Assembly: GCF_000314975.1 (NCBI RefSeq)
Contig: NZ_BAEN01000038.1
Location: 62,001 to 126,000 of the forward strand
Origin: Aliiglaciecola lipolytica E3
GTDB lineage: Bacteria > Pseudomonadota > Gammaproteobacteria > Enterobacterales > Alteromonadaceae
DNA length: 64,000 nucleotides
Reading direction: 5' to 3'
Shown here: positions 1-9,072 of the stretch, piece by piece
Numbering within the stretch: the stretch's first letter is position 1
Layout: each line of letters opens with the position of its first letter
Position numbers and translations under genes: made by a program
Notes under the pieces: generated by a model
What the model was told of the DNA's origin: nothing
What the model saw: the letters and a program-made list of their open reading frames with translations, nothing else
Databases searched by the model: none

Positions 1-610
1 CGCAAAAACCTTATTTCCGGTGGGGAATATCGAGAAGCCCGAAGTACGCAGGATTGCTGAACAGCAGAATCTGATTACTCACGATAAGAAAGACAGCACC
101 GGTATATGTTTTATTGGCGAGAGAAAGTTTAAAGATTTTCTGGGGCAATATTTACCCGCTCAACCCGGCATTATTGAAACGACCGACGGCGTAGAGATTG
201 GTCATCATGATGGTCTAATGTTCCATACTTTGGGTCAACGCAAGGGATTACATATTGGTGGAAAACGTGAATACGGTGACGATCCTTGGTATGTGGTCGA
301 CAAAGATGTTAAACGTAATGTGTTGATTGTCGGACAAGGTGCTAATCACCCTGCGCTTTATTCAGATGGTCTTATCGCAAATCAATTACATTGGGTTGAC
401 CGTACGGGTCCTCAACAAACGTACCGTTGCGCAGTCAAAACTCGTTATCGTCAGGAAGACATCGCCTGTACAGTAACACCGCAACAAGATGGACAAATAA
501 AAGTGCTTTTTGATTCACCTCAAAAAGCGGTCACGCCGGGTCAATCCGCGGTTTTTTACTATCAAGATGAATGTCTAGGTGGTGGGATTATAGAGAGTTA
601 TTTGCGTTGA
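1..610 (+). CDS. mnmA: tRNA-specific 2-thiouridylase MnmA (3' part)
   Basis: The gene is cut by the left edge. The reading frame is open from base 2, and the residues before the first possible internal start ([15 protein letters not shown]) already match MnmA, so the GTG at 20 is not the real start. MnmA activates and thiolates U34 of tRNA Lys, Glu and Gln, taking sulfur from the TusE relay. The visible 202 residues carry the second catalytic cysteine in GICFIGER and the conserved [13 protein letters not shown] segment, followed by the beta-barrel C-terminal domain. It is followed by hflD and purB, the same order as in Escherichia coli. The N-terminal ATP-pyrophosphatase loop lies outside the window. 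Identification is very secure. Confidence 0.96.
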   Translation, partial: AKTLFPVGNIEKPEVRRIAEQQNLITHDKKDSTGICFIGERKFKDFLGQYLPAQPGIIETTDGVEIGHHDGLMFHTLGQRKGLHIGGKREYGDDPWYVVDKDVKRNVLIVGQGANHPALYSDGLIANQLHWVDRTGPQQTYRCAVKTRYRQEDIACTVTPQQDGQIKVLFDSPQKAVTPGQSAVFYYQDECLGGGIIESYLR

Positions 611-612
611 AC

Positions 613-1245
613 ATGGATTCAGAACAACAAAAGATAGTCGCCTTAGCAGGCGTTTGTCAGGCGGCAGCATTAGTGCAGTCAGTGGCGCGTAAAGGCGAAG
701 CAGACAATACCGCATTCAAAGCTAATATTAACAGTCTTATACTGACTGACACTCAAAGCACCATAGAAGTGTATGGCAGTATTGAAAATTTGGAAATTGG
801 CTTGGTCACCTTGATTAGTCAACTCAGTAATGCACCGCTGCAAAAAGATGCGGAAGTTACGCGATATATTGCTAGTATTTTGGGCTTAGAACGCAAACTT
901 AAAAAATCTCCTAGCAAACTTAGCGAATTATCAAAACGCATTGAACAAATTCAGCGCCAAACTGCACACTTAGATTTGTTCGACGACCAAATGATCAGTA
1001 ATTTAGCCAGTATTTATTCTGATGTAATCAGCCCATTGGGCACAAAAATTCAAATTGCAGGCGTACCCGCACAACTAAAACAAAACACCAATCAACATAA
1101 GGTTAGAGCTTTGTTGTTAAGTGGATTACGTTCAGCCGTATTATGGCGACAATTAGGTGGCAAGCGTCGGCAAATATTATTTAATCGAAAAAGCATTGTA
1201 ACCAACGCATTGACGTTGCAACGCTCTATTAATCATTTTCAATAG
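613..1245 (+). CDS. hflD: High frequency lysogenization protein HflD homolog
   Basis: This encodes a 210-residue cytosolic, mainly helical protein of the HflD family, a peripheral inner-membrane protein known in E. coli for affecting lambda CII. Its ordinary cellular role is unclear. Family hallmarks visible are LALAGVCQAAALVQ near the N-terminus (as ALAGVCQAA), the LERKL helix, IYSDVISPLG and the C-terminal AVLWRQLGGKRRQ segment. An upstream in-frame ATG at 571 would overlap mnmA by 40 nt. The ATG at 613, just after the mnmA stop, gives the usual family N-terminus, so I chose it. It sits between mnmA and purB, as in E. coli, and is probably co-transcribed with both. Confidence 0.93.
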   Translation: MDSEQQKIVALAGVCQAAALVQSVARKGEADNTAFKANINSLILTDTQSTIEVYGSIENLEIGLVTLISQLSNAPLQKDAEVTRYIASILGLERKLKKSPSKLSELSKRIEQIQRQTAHLDLFDDQMISNLASIYSDVISPLGTKIQIAGVPAQLKQNTNQHKVRALLLSGLRSAVLWRQLGGKRRQILFNRKSIVTNALTLQRSINHFQ

Positions 1246-2628
<1,383 letters not shown>

Positions 2629-2686
2629 TGGCTTATTTTTCCGAGTTGGACTCACTCCAACTTGGAAAAACCTCATCAAAACCTCT

Positions 2687-3271
2687 TCACTTTTTTGCAT
2701 GTTCAGCCAGACTACTGGTTAATTTTTGCGTATAACAGGATACAGCATCAGGGTGATGCCCCCTTGACGATGGATTCATAAATCCATGCTCAAACTCTGT
2801 TTTAAAACAATTTACATTGTCATGGGCTGACAGTTGTTGAAGTACGATATCGATATCAAAATTGGGTTCTTTGACAGGAAAATAGAGTTGCGTAGCAATA
2901 TAAGGACGTAATTTTGTGAAGAATCGAATTTGCCCCGGGTAGAAGCCGTAAAACTTATCTATTGAGTTGGTATAATCCTTTTCACTAAGCAGTTTATATA
3001 GTACCGCCGCGCCAGCACTAAACCCAACAAGCGTTGATTGATTATTATTATTGGCAGCAAGCGCTGTTGCAATCTTATTTCCATACTGTTCAATCCCACC
3101 TGAACGTTGAAATGCTGAATAGGCTAATGCTTCATCGGTAAAGTTTACCGAAGACAAATACGGGCTTACAATGTGTAATCGCCATCGAGCAGGAAGTATT
3201 TGATTTGCCCAATCCTCTAACAGTTTGGTATGCCCAAAAATATCTGAACACACCAGCAAAATACGCGACAT
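2687..3271 (-). CDS. Dienelactone hydrolase-like alpha/beta hydrolase
   Basis: This is a 194-residue cytosolic protein with the dienelactone-hydrolase style of alpha/beta hydrolase fold. The N-terminus has the CSDIFG motif that follows the first strand in that family. The nucleophile elbow is GFSAG at 83-87 (Ser85), and a late EFEHGFMN supplies the probable catalytic histidine. In classical dienelactone hydrolases the nucleophile is Cys, so the serine suggests esterase or thioesterase activity on another substrate. It is the last of five minus-strand genes, 23 nt after the SDR at 3295-4059, and probably acts in the same catabolic pathway. The substrate cannot be told from the sequence. Confidence 0.75.
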   Translation of the reverse strand: MSRILLVCSDIFGHTKLLEDWANQILPARWRLHIVSPYLSSVNFTDEALAYSAFQRSGGIEQYGNKIATALAANNNNQSTLVGFSAGAAVLYKLLSEKDYTNSIDKFYGFYPGQIRFFTKLRPYIATQLYFPVKEPNFDIDIVLQQLSAHDNVNCFKTEFEHGFMNPSSRGHHPDAVSCYTQKLTSSLAEHAKK

Positions 3272-3294
3272 AACAGCACTTTTTGTGATAATCG

Positions 3295-4059
3295 TTATGC
3301 CATCATACCACCATCAACTACCACAGTTGTACCCGTTGTATAACTTGAAGCATCAGACACTAAATATAGCACTGTTCCAGCCATTTCATCCGGATCAGCA
3401 ACCCGTCCGAGGGGGATCACTTTCAATGCTTGTTTCAAAATCTTTTCATTAGTGGTTAATGCAGAGGCAAATTTAGTATCAGTCAAACCGGGCAAAAGTG
3501 CGTTTACACGAATATTTAAACCGCCACATTCTTTAGCAAAGGCTTTGGTCATACTCACAACCGCGGCTTTCGATATGGAATAGATGCCTTGCATATCTCC
3601 CGGAGAAAGTGCGTTCACTGATGCAGTATTTAAAATCACCCCACCGCCCTGCTCTTTCATCATTTTTCCAGCTGCTACTGACATAAAGAAGTAACCTCGG
3701 ATATTGACGTCAACGGTTTTTTCATATGCTGCAAGATCAGTATCAAGAATATGTCCGAAAAACGGATTAGCCGCGGCGTTATTAACTAAAATATCCAATT
3801 CTCCAAACTGTTCTTCAATTTGTTTGAAGGTTGCTTCTATTTGCGTAAGATCGCCTACATGACAAGCCATCGCATGTGCTTTGCCACCACTTTCACGAAT
3901 GCTACTTGCCACCGCTTCACAGCCGTCAATTTTGCGACTCGAAACAATCACTTCAGCACCATAAGCCGCAAGTAAGCGTGCAATCGATTCACCAATACCA
4001 CGACTAGCACCCGTTACTAGCGCTACCTTGCCGTGTAAATTAAACAGATCTTTTTTCAT
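3295..4059 (-). CDS. SDR family oxidoreductase (NADP-type)
   Basis: This is a 254-residue classical short-chain dehydrogenase/reductase. The Rossmann glycine motif TGASRGIG lies at 16-23, NNAA at 93-96, catalytic Ser147, Tyr160 and Lys164 (YSISK), and the C-terminal VDGG segment typical of the family. The second strand ends in SSRK rather than an acidic residue, which favours NADP(H). It lies 23 nt downstream of another SDR of the same length and 23 nt upstream of the hydrolase gene, within the acyl-CoA dehydrogenase operon. A role in oxidising or reducing a hydroxyacyl or alcohol intermediate is likely, but the substrate is unknown. It is not a recent duplicate of its neighbour, since the two sequences differ widely. 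Confidence 0.88.
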   Translation of the reverse strand: MKKDLFNLHGKVALVTGASRGIGESIARLLAAYGAEVIVSSRKIDGCEAVASSIRESGGKAHAMACHVGDLTQIEATFKQIEEQFGELDILVNNAAANPFFGHILDTDLAAYEKTVDVNIRGYFFMSVAAGKMMKEQGGGVILNTASVNALSPGDMQGIYSISKAAVVSMTKAFAKECGGLNIRVNALLPGLTDTKFASALTTNEKILKQALKVIPLGRVADPDEMAGTVLYLVSDASSYTTGTTVVVDGGMMA

Positions 4060-4082
4060 TTTATTGTCCTGTTAAAACATTT

Positions 4083-4847
4083 CTAGGCGGTCATGCCACC
4101 ATCTAAAACCATTGAGTGACCAGTCATAAAGCTAGACTCATCACTGCATAGCCAAGCTATGGCATAAGCAATTTCTTCTACTTCGCCAAGTCGTTTCATT
4201 GGGTTGGCGCTAATCAAAGTGTTTTGTTGCTTTTGATCAAAATTAGCCAACACATTTTCTACCATAGGGGTTTTTACAAAACTCGGACACACCGCATTAA
4301 CCCGTATATTTGATCTAGCATATTCAATTGCCACTGATTTAGTTAATCCAATCACACCATGTTTTGACGCACAGTAAGCAGAAATAGTCGGCGCTCCTGA
4401 AACCCCCGCTACTGACGCTAGATTGATGATGTGTCCTCCACCAACTTCAACCATATGTTTAACTGATTGCTTCATACAGTACCAAACACCGGTTAAGTTA
4501 ATCGCAATATTACGGTGGAAATCTTCGTCAGGTACATCAAGCATGCGCGCGGGAGTATGATCGACGCCAGCGTTGTTCAATGCCACATGAATTTGTCCAA
4601 ATTTGGAGATAGCTGCTTGGTAAAAAGCCGATACTGAATCGCTCTGAGTCACATCAAGAGGATAAAACTCAACCGTATAGCCAGACGCTGTTAGCTTTTC
4701 TTGCAGTGCATTCCCAGCTTCCGTATTACGATCGCCAAAAAACACTTTAGCTCCTCGAGCGGCTAACACTTCTGTGGTTTTTGCACCGATTCCAGATGCG
4801 CCTCCGGTAACCACAATATGTTTACCCTCTACTTTTGCAGCACTCAT
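4083..4847 (-). CDS. SDR family oxidoreductase (NAD-type)
   Basis: This is a second classical SDR of 254 residues: TGGASGIG at 14-21, NNAG at 91-94, Asn117, and catalytic Ser145, Tyr158 and Lys162 (YCASK). Asp39 at the end of the second strand (FFGDR) predicts NAD(H) use, the opposite preference from the SDR that follows it. The start overlaps the stop of the upstream MDR reductase by 4 nt (ATGA), a sign of translational coupling. The family includes 3-hydroxyacyl-CoA and secondary-alcohol dehydrogenases. In this operon a hydroxy intermediate formed after an acyl-CoA dehydrogenase step is a reasonable substrate, but that is inference. Confidence 0.88.
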   Translation of the reverse strand: MSAAKVEGKHIVVTGGASGIGAKTTEVLAARGAKVFFGDRNTEAGNALQEKLTASGYTVEFYPLDVTQSDSVSAFYQAAISKFGQIHVALNNAGVDHTPARMLDVPDEDFHRNIAINLTGVWYCMKQSVKHMVEVGGGHIINLASVAGVSGAPTISAYCASKHGVIGLTKSVAIEYARSNIRVNAVCPSFVKTPMVENVLANFDQKQQNTLISANPMKRLGEVEEIAYAIAWLCSDESSFMTGHSMVLDGGMTA

Positions 4848-5854
4848 GAAGCATGATCCACTTTAATTACTAATTTACCGAAGTTTTCGCCATTAAAAAG
4901 CATCATTAATGTTTCAGGAAAAGTAGCTAAACCGTCTACAACGTGTTCTTTTGCAATCAGTTTACCTTGGGCAATCCAACCGGCCATTTCAGCTGCGGCT
5001 TTTCCGTAATTTTCAATATTATCGAATACGACAATGCCTTCCATTCGCGCACGATTAACCAATAATGAGAGATAATTGGAAGGACCTTTCACCGGCGTCG
5101 TATTGTTGTATTGACTTATCGCCCCACAAATGACAATTCTGGCTTTCATATTGATGCGGGTTAAGACATCATCGAGGATGTCGCCTCCGACATTATCAAA
5201 AAAGACATCTACGCCCTTTGGACATTGTTCTTTTAATCCTTTTTTCACATCCGAATTTTTATAGTCAATGGCACCATCGAATCCTAATTCGTCGACCAAA
5301 TAACGGCATTTGTCCTCACCACCGGCAATGCCTACCACTCGACAGCCTTTTAATTTTGCGATTTGTCCAACAACGGTACCTACCGCGCCTGCTGCACCCG
5401 ATACCACAACGGTTTCCCCTGCTTTGGGTAGGCCAGTATTCAAGATACCGAAATAGGCTGTCATTCCCGGCATGCCAAGTACACCAAGATAGCGCTCCAA
5501 TGGAGCCAGTGACGGATCTATTTTGTGCACGCCTTGGGTTGCAATAACAGCAAAATCACACACACCAAACCCACCGTATACAAAGTCGCCAGGGCTAAAA
5601 TTAGGATCGGTAGAGTCAAGTACTTCCCCTACTCCCCCCGCACGCATAACTTCACCAATACCCACAGGTGGAATGTAAGACTTGCCTTCATTCATCCAAC
5701 CACGCATAGCCGGATCTAAAGAAATATAAAGCACTTTAACTTTGATTTGGTTTTGTTCTAATTCTGGCAACTCGGCTTCCACAAAGTCCCAGTTTTCAGC
5801 GGTAGGAGTGCCTACCGGACGTGAGGCTAATAAAAATTGTCTACTTTTCATCAT
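4844..5854 (-). CDS. NADP-dependent MDR oxidoreductase (CurA/prostaglandin reductase type)
   Basis: This is a zinc-independent medium-chain dehydrogenase/reductase of the leukotriene B4 12-hydroxydehydrogenase/CurA group, which reduces activated double bonds of alpha,beta-unsaturated carbonyls with NADPH. The cofactor loop SGAAGAVGTVVGQIAK, SLDPAMRGWM near the N-terminus and GMPGMTAYFG before the Rossmann domain are typical of the group. An in-frame ATG at 5866 exists, but GGAAAG lies between it and the ATGATG at 5854/5851 with proper spacing, so I place the start at 5854 (336 residues). It lies 20 nt after the acyl-CoA dehydrogenase stop and overlaps the next SDR by 4 nt, so all are one operon. 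Confidence 0.87.
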   Translation of the reverse strand: MMKSRQFLLASRPVGTPTAENWDFVEAELPELEQNQIKVKVLYISLDPAMRGWMNEGKSYIPPVGIGEVMRAGGVGEVLDSTDPNFSPGDFVYGGFGVCDFAVIATQGVHKIDPSLAPLERYLGVLGMPGMTAYFGILNTGLPKAGETVVVSGAAGAVGTVVGQIAKLKGCRVVGIAGGEDKCRYLVDELGFDGAIDYKNSDVKKGLKEQCPKGVDVFFDNVGGDILDDVLTRINMKARIVICGAISQYNNTTPVKGPSNYLSLLVNRARMEGIVVFDNIENYGKAAAEMAGWIAQGKLIAKEHVVDGLATFPETLMMLFNGENFGKLVIKVDHAS

Positions 5855-5874
5855 TATTCTTTCCATCGTTTAAA

Positions 5875-7674
5875 TTAAAACCATTCAGGTTGCATATCAC
5901 TACAACTATCATCAGAACTTTCAAGAAGAGAAATATCGCGATTCACTAGCGGTAGCTCCCAGTTTACATAATACTTAGCTGCCTGAATTTTCCCCAAATA
6001 GTAGGGTTTATCGGCAGGCTCACACTGTGCCAATGCCTTTTCAGCCACATTTGCCTGACGGATCCATATCCAACTCATGACGATGCTTGAAAACACGTTC
6101 ATAAAGCACTGTGCATTAGCTAACAAATTGGGTAGTTTTTCACTTCTAAGTGCCACGCCTAAAGAAGGTAAAAGTGCCTGCATTTTTACCATGTAGCCTT
6201 GGGTTTTATTGACGAGCGCTAAGCATTCTGGACCTGATGCCTGACTAAAATCTGCTAATATGCGCTTTTGCAGTATCTCTAATCCAGCACCATTTGCTTG
6301 CCATAGTTTTCTGGTCAGCAAATCCAAAGCTTGAATGCCATTCGTCCCCTCATGAATTGGGTTAAGACGATTGTCTCGCCAGCACTGTTCAACCGGGTAC
6401 TCTCGCGTATAGCCAGCTCCCCCTAAAACTTGTATCGCTAAGTCGTTAGCTTTGACACCAAATTCAGATGGCCACGCCTTCACTACCGGTGTTAATAAAT
6501 CTAACAGCTCCTCACTCATCCTTCTCTCTTCAGCAGACTCACGGGTTTTAGTGTCATCTACGAGTCTTGACGCATACAGACATAACGACATAGCTCCTTC
6601 TACATAAGCTTTTTGCGCTAGCAGCATACGTTTTACGTCACCATGATTGATTATCTCGGTAGCCGGATCTGCTGGAGAATTATTTGGAGGAATACGACCT
6701 TGGGTTCTATCTTTGGCGTAAGCTAACGAATATTGGTACCCGCGATAACCAATCATAGCTGCGCCAAAACCTACGCCTATACGCGCTTCGTTCATCATCA
6801 AGAACATATATTTGAGACCCTGATGAGGTTCACCAATTAAATAGCCATGGCAATCTCCATTCTCACCAAAGCTTAACGCTGTGGATGTGGTTCCCCGATA
6901 GCCCATTTTATGGATCAAACCAGCTAAAGCGACATCGTTGCGTTGACCAACTTCACCAGTTTCATCTAATCGGTATTTAGGTACGACGAACAATGAAATA
7001 CCTTTTACGCCTGCAGGTGCGCCTTGAATTTTCGCTAACACCAAATGAACGATGTTATTTGATAACTGATGTTCACCTGCTGAGATATACAGTTTGCTAC
7101 CTTTTAATCTGTAGTTACCATCTTCATTTTTTATCGCCGTGGTGCGAATGTCTGCCAATGACGAACCAGCATGCGGCTCAGTTAATGCCATAGTGCCGGT
7201 AAACTCGCCACTTAGCATGCGCGGCATAAACTGCTGTTTCAGTTCCTCTGAAGCGAAATTACCGATAACATTTGCGGCCGCTACGGTTAAAAATGGGTAA
7301 CCCGCAGTGGATGGGTTCGCAGCCATAAAATAACCCGAGGTAGCCATCATGATAGTTTCCGGCAGTTGCATGCCCCCCTCGTCAAAATCATAACGTCCAG
7401 CCATAAAACCGGCTTCATTATATGCATCAAAGGCTTCTTTGACTTGCGGGATCATATGCACATTTTTACCATCAAACTTGGGTTCATCGGCATCTGCGAT
7501 TGCGTTGTGCGTTGCAAACTTTTGGGTCGCAATTTTATTCGCCGTCTCTAAAATGGCATCGAAGGTTTCTCTATTATGCTCACTAAACCGCTCTCGCTGA
7601 ATTAGTGATTCTGTATCCAATACTTCGTAAAGTTGAAACGGCAATTCTTTTGGGTGAATTAATTCATCATTCAT
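5875..7674 (-). CDS. Acyl-CoA dehydrogenase, long form with C-terminal extension
   Basis: This is a flavin-dependent acyl-CoA dehydrogenase of 599 residues, longer than the common form of about 380 and fitting the group that includes DmdC and AidB-like enzymes with an extra C-terminal domain. Visible motifs are LTEPHAGSSLADIRTTA for substrate/FAD contact, GYRGTTSTALSF in the middle domain, and the catalytic-region signature NPIHEGTNGIQALDLL. The family introduces a 2,3 double bond into an acyl-CoA and passes electrons to ETF, whose genes (etfBA, ETF-QO) lie about 10 kb away in this window. It is the first gene of the five-gene minus-strand operon and faces a GlxA/AraC regulator. An AGGA sequence 8 nt before the ATG supports the start. 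Confidence 0.92.
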   Translation of the reverse strand: MNDELIHPKELPFQLYEVLDTESLIQRERFSEHNRETFDAILETANKIATQKFATHNAIADADEPKFDGKNVHMIPQVKEAFDAYNEAGFMAGRYDFDEGGMQLPETIMMATSGYFMAANPSTAGYPFLTVAAANVIGNFASEELKQQFMPRMLSGEFTGTMALTEPHAGSSLADIRTTAIKNEDGNYRLKGSKLYISAGEHQLSNNIVHLVLAKIQGAPAGVKGISLFVVPKYRLDETGEVGQRNDVALAGLIHKMGYRGTTSTALSFGENGDCHGYLIGEPHQGLKYMFLMMNEARIGVGFGAAMIGYRGYQYSLAYAKDRTQGRIPPNNSPADPATEIINHGDVKRMLLAQKAYVEGAMSLCLYASRLVDDTKTRESAEERRMSEELLDLLTPVVKAWPSEFGVKANDLAIQVLGGAGYTREYPVEQCWRDNRLNPIHEGTNGIQALDLLTRKLWQANGAGLEILQKRILADFSQASGPECLALVNKTQGYMVKMQALLPSLGVALRSEKLPNLLANAQCFMNVFSSIVMSWIWIRQANVAEKALAQCEPADKPYYLGKIQAAKYYVNWELPLVNRDISLLESSDDSCSDMQPEWF

Positions 7675-7776
7675 TAGCGATGTCCTGAGTTAGCATTATC
7701 ACATAGCTTCCCATATTTATAGTTACAGGCTAACTGTCATTATTGACACTTTTATGGCTAATATCGCCATCAATTC

Positions 7777-7810
7777 ATAAGCGTGATAAGCTACTAAAAT
7801 CACCGCTTAT
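7777..7810. promoter_or_regulatory. Imperfect inverted repeat upstream of the GlxA-type regulator
   Basis: ATAAGCGTGAT (7777-7787) and ATCACCGCTTAT (7799-7810) are inverted copies apart from one extra base in the right arm. They lie 15 nt before the regulator start, inside the 151-nt divergent spacer shared with the acyl-CoA dehydrogenase operon. A smaller dyad, TGTCA-TTAT-TGACA, lies at 7735-7748. Either could be an operator for control of both transcripts. The assignment is from position and symmetry only. Confidence 0.35.
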
Positions 7811-7825
7811 TTTAGGTTTATTAAA

Positions 7826-8809
7826 ATGCACAATGTGACAATTTTAGGATATGAGCATGCATATGCCAGTGCTATTACTGGCGCATTAGACCTGTTCGCA
7901 TTAGCCGGTGTTACTTGGAAACGTATGCAAGGAAAAACTCCTGAGCGTATTTTTAATGTGCAATTAGCTTCAGTAGGAAAGCGTGATGTGGAGTGTATTA
8001 ATCATCTAACCATTAAAAGCCAGATCGCTATCGAAGATGTCCAGCAAACGGATATTCTCATTATTCCGACAATCGGCGGTAAACTCGACGATGTACTTGC
8101 AAAAAATAGAAACCTGTTACCTTTTATACAATATTTTTATGCTCAAGATTCTGATATTGCTAGTAATTGCAGCGGTGCTTTTTTTTTAGCCGAAGCGGGT
8201 ATTTTAAAAGATAAAAAAGCCACTACCCACTGGGGATATGCAGAGACGTTCAATAGTCGCTATCCGGATGTCAATCTAATGCCCAACCAACTAATCACTC
8301 AAGATGGCAATATTTATTGTTCAGGTGGAGGAATGGCTTGGTTTGATCTGACTTTACTGCTGATAGAGCGATACTGTGGTCATGATGTGGCGACTAATAC
8401 CGCTAAAGCTCATGTGTTAGATATCTCACGTGGAAATCAAGCCGCATATGCACAACTGCGTAGTAAAAAATACCACCAAGATGCAGAAATTTTGCGGATT
8501 CAAGAATGGTTAGAAAGCAATTACCAACAATCAATTTCACTTGATCAGTTGGCGCGCCAAGTTAACCTAACAAATAGAACGTTTTTACGGCGCTTTAAAC
8601 TGGCTACCGAACAAACACCTTTTTCATATTTACAAATGCTTCGAGTAGAAGCTGCTAAAAAACTGTTAGAAACCGAAAACTTATCGTTAGAATCTATCGT
8701 CGCTCAAGTGGGCTATGAAGATCCCCGCTCGTTTACCCGGCTTTTTAGCGGTTTAACAGGTTTATCCCCAAGTCAATATCGTAAAAAATTCTTTCGTACT
8801 TTGAGTTAA
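7826..8809 (+). CDS. GlxA/AraC family regulator (DJ-1/PfpI plus AraC HTH)
   Basis: This is a 327-residue cytosolic transcription factor. Residues from about 3 to 190 form a DJ-1/PfpI (class I glutamine amidotransferase-like) domain, shown by IASNCSGAFFLAEAG and ATTHWGYAETF. Residues from about 220 to 325 form an AraC-type double helix-turn-helix with NLTNRTFLRRFK and the family signature VGYEDPRSFTRLFSGLTG and SPSQYR. GlxA-like regulators usually sense small metabolites through the N-terminal domain and activate adjacent catabolic genes. Its divergent position next to the acyl-CoA dehydrogenase operon, and just upstream of a TonB receptor, makes both likely targets. The effector is unknown. 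Confidence 0.9.
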   Translation: MHNVTILGYEHAYASAITGALDLFALAGVTWKRMQGKTPERIFNVQLASVGKRDVECINHLTIKSQIAIEDVQQTDILIIPTIGGKLDDVLAKNRNLLPFIQYFYAQDSDIASNCSGAFFLAEAGILKDKKATTHWGYAETFNSRYPDVNLMPNQLITQDGNIYCSGGGMAWFDLTLLLIERYCGHDVATNTAKAHVLDISRGNQAAYAQLRSKKYHQDAEILRIQEWLESNYQQSISLDQLARQVNLTNRTFLRRFKLATEQTPFSYLQMLRVEAAKKLLETENLSLESIVAQVGYEDPRSFTRLFSGLTGLSPSQYRKKFFRTLS

Positions 8810-8889
8810 ATAAATAGTTACAAAGTAAACGCCAAAAATCGCGCAAAATAAACACAAAACATCGAAAAAAACGACTATCTTTAATGAAG

Positions 8890-8911
8890 TTTACTATTTT
8901 AGGGTAGTAAA
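8890..8911. promoter_or_regulatory. Inverted repeat TTTACTA-N8-TAGTAAA upstream of the TonB receptor
   Basis: There is a perfect 7-bp dyad with an 8-nt spacer in the 263-nt AT-rich gap between the regulator and the TonB receptor gene. It looks like an operator for a dimeric regulator. A similar dyad, TTACTA-N7-TAGTAA, lies upstream of ETF-QO at 18851-18869. Function is inferred from symmetry and position. Confidence 0.35.
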
Positions 8912-9072
8912 AATGGATTAATTGGGAATATAAAATTACACTGCCCTTCGAAATATTTTTATCATTTAAACATGATTTAATAAATAACAATAAGTCCGTT
9001 TTTGGCCGCATTTAGTCAAAAACTCAAGGATAAAAAAACAACATAACTTTACACACTCAACTCGGTAATATA

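Noticed and set aside
571-612. N-terminal extension of HflD to the ATG at 571
   Set aside because: It would overlap mnmA coding sequence, and the added residues are the mnmA frame-shifted text, not HflD-like.
2641-2665. Hairpin CCGAGTTGGA / TCCAACTTGG after purB as a terminator
   Set aside because: Good stem, but A-rich rather than T-rich sequence follows on plus, and on minus the flank is also A-rich, so it is not an intrinsic terminator on either strand.
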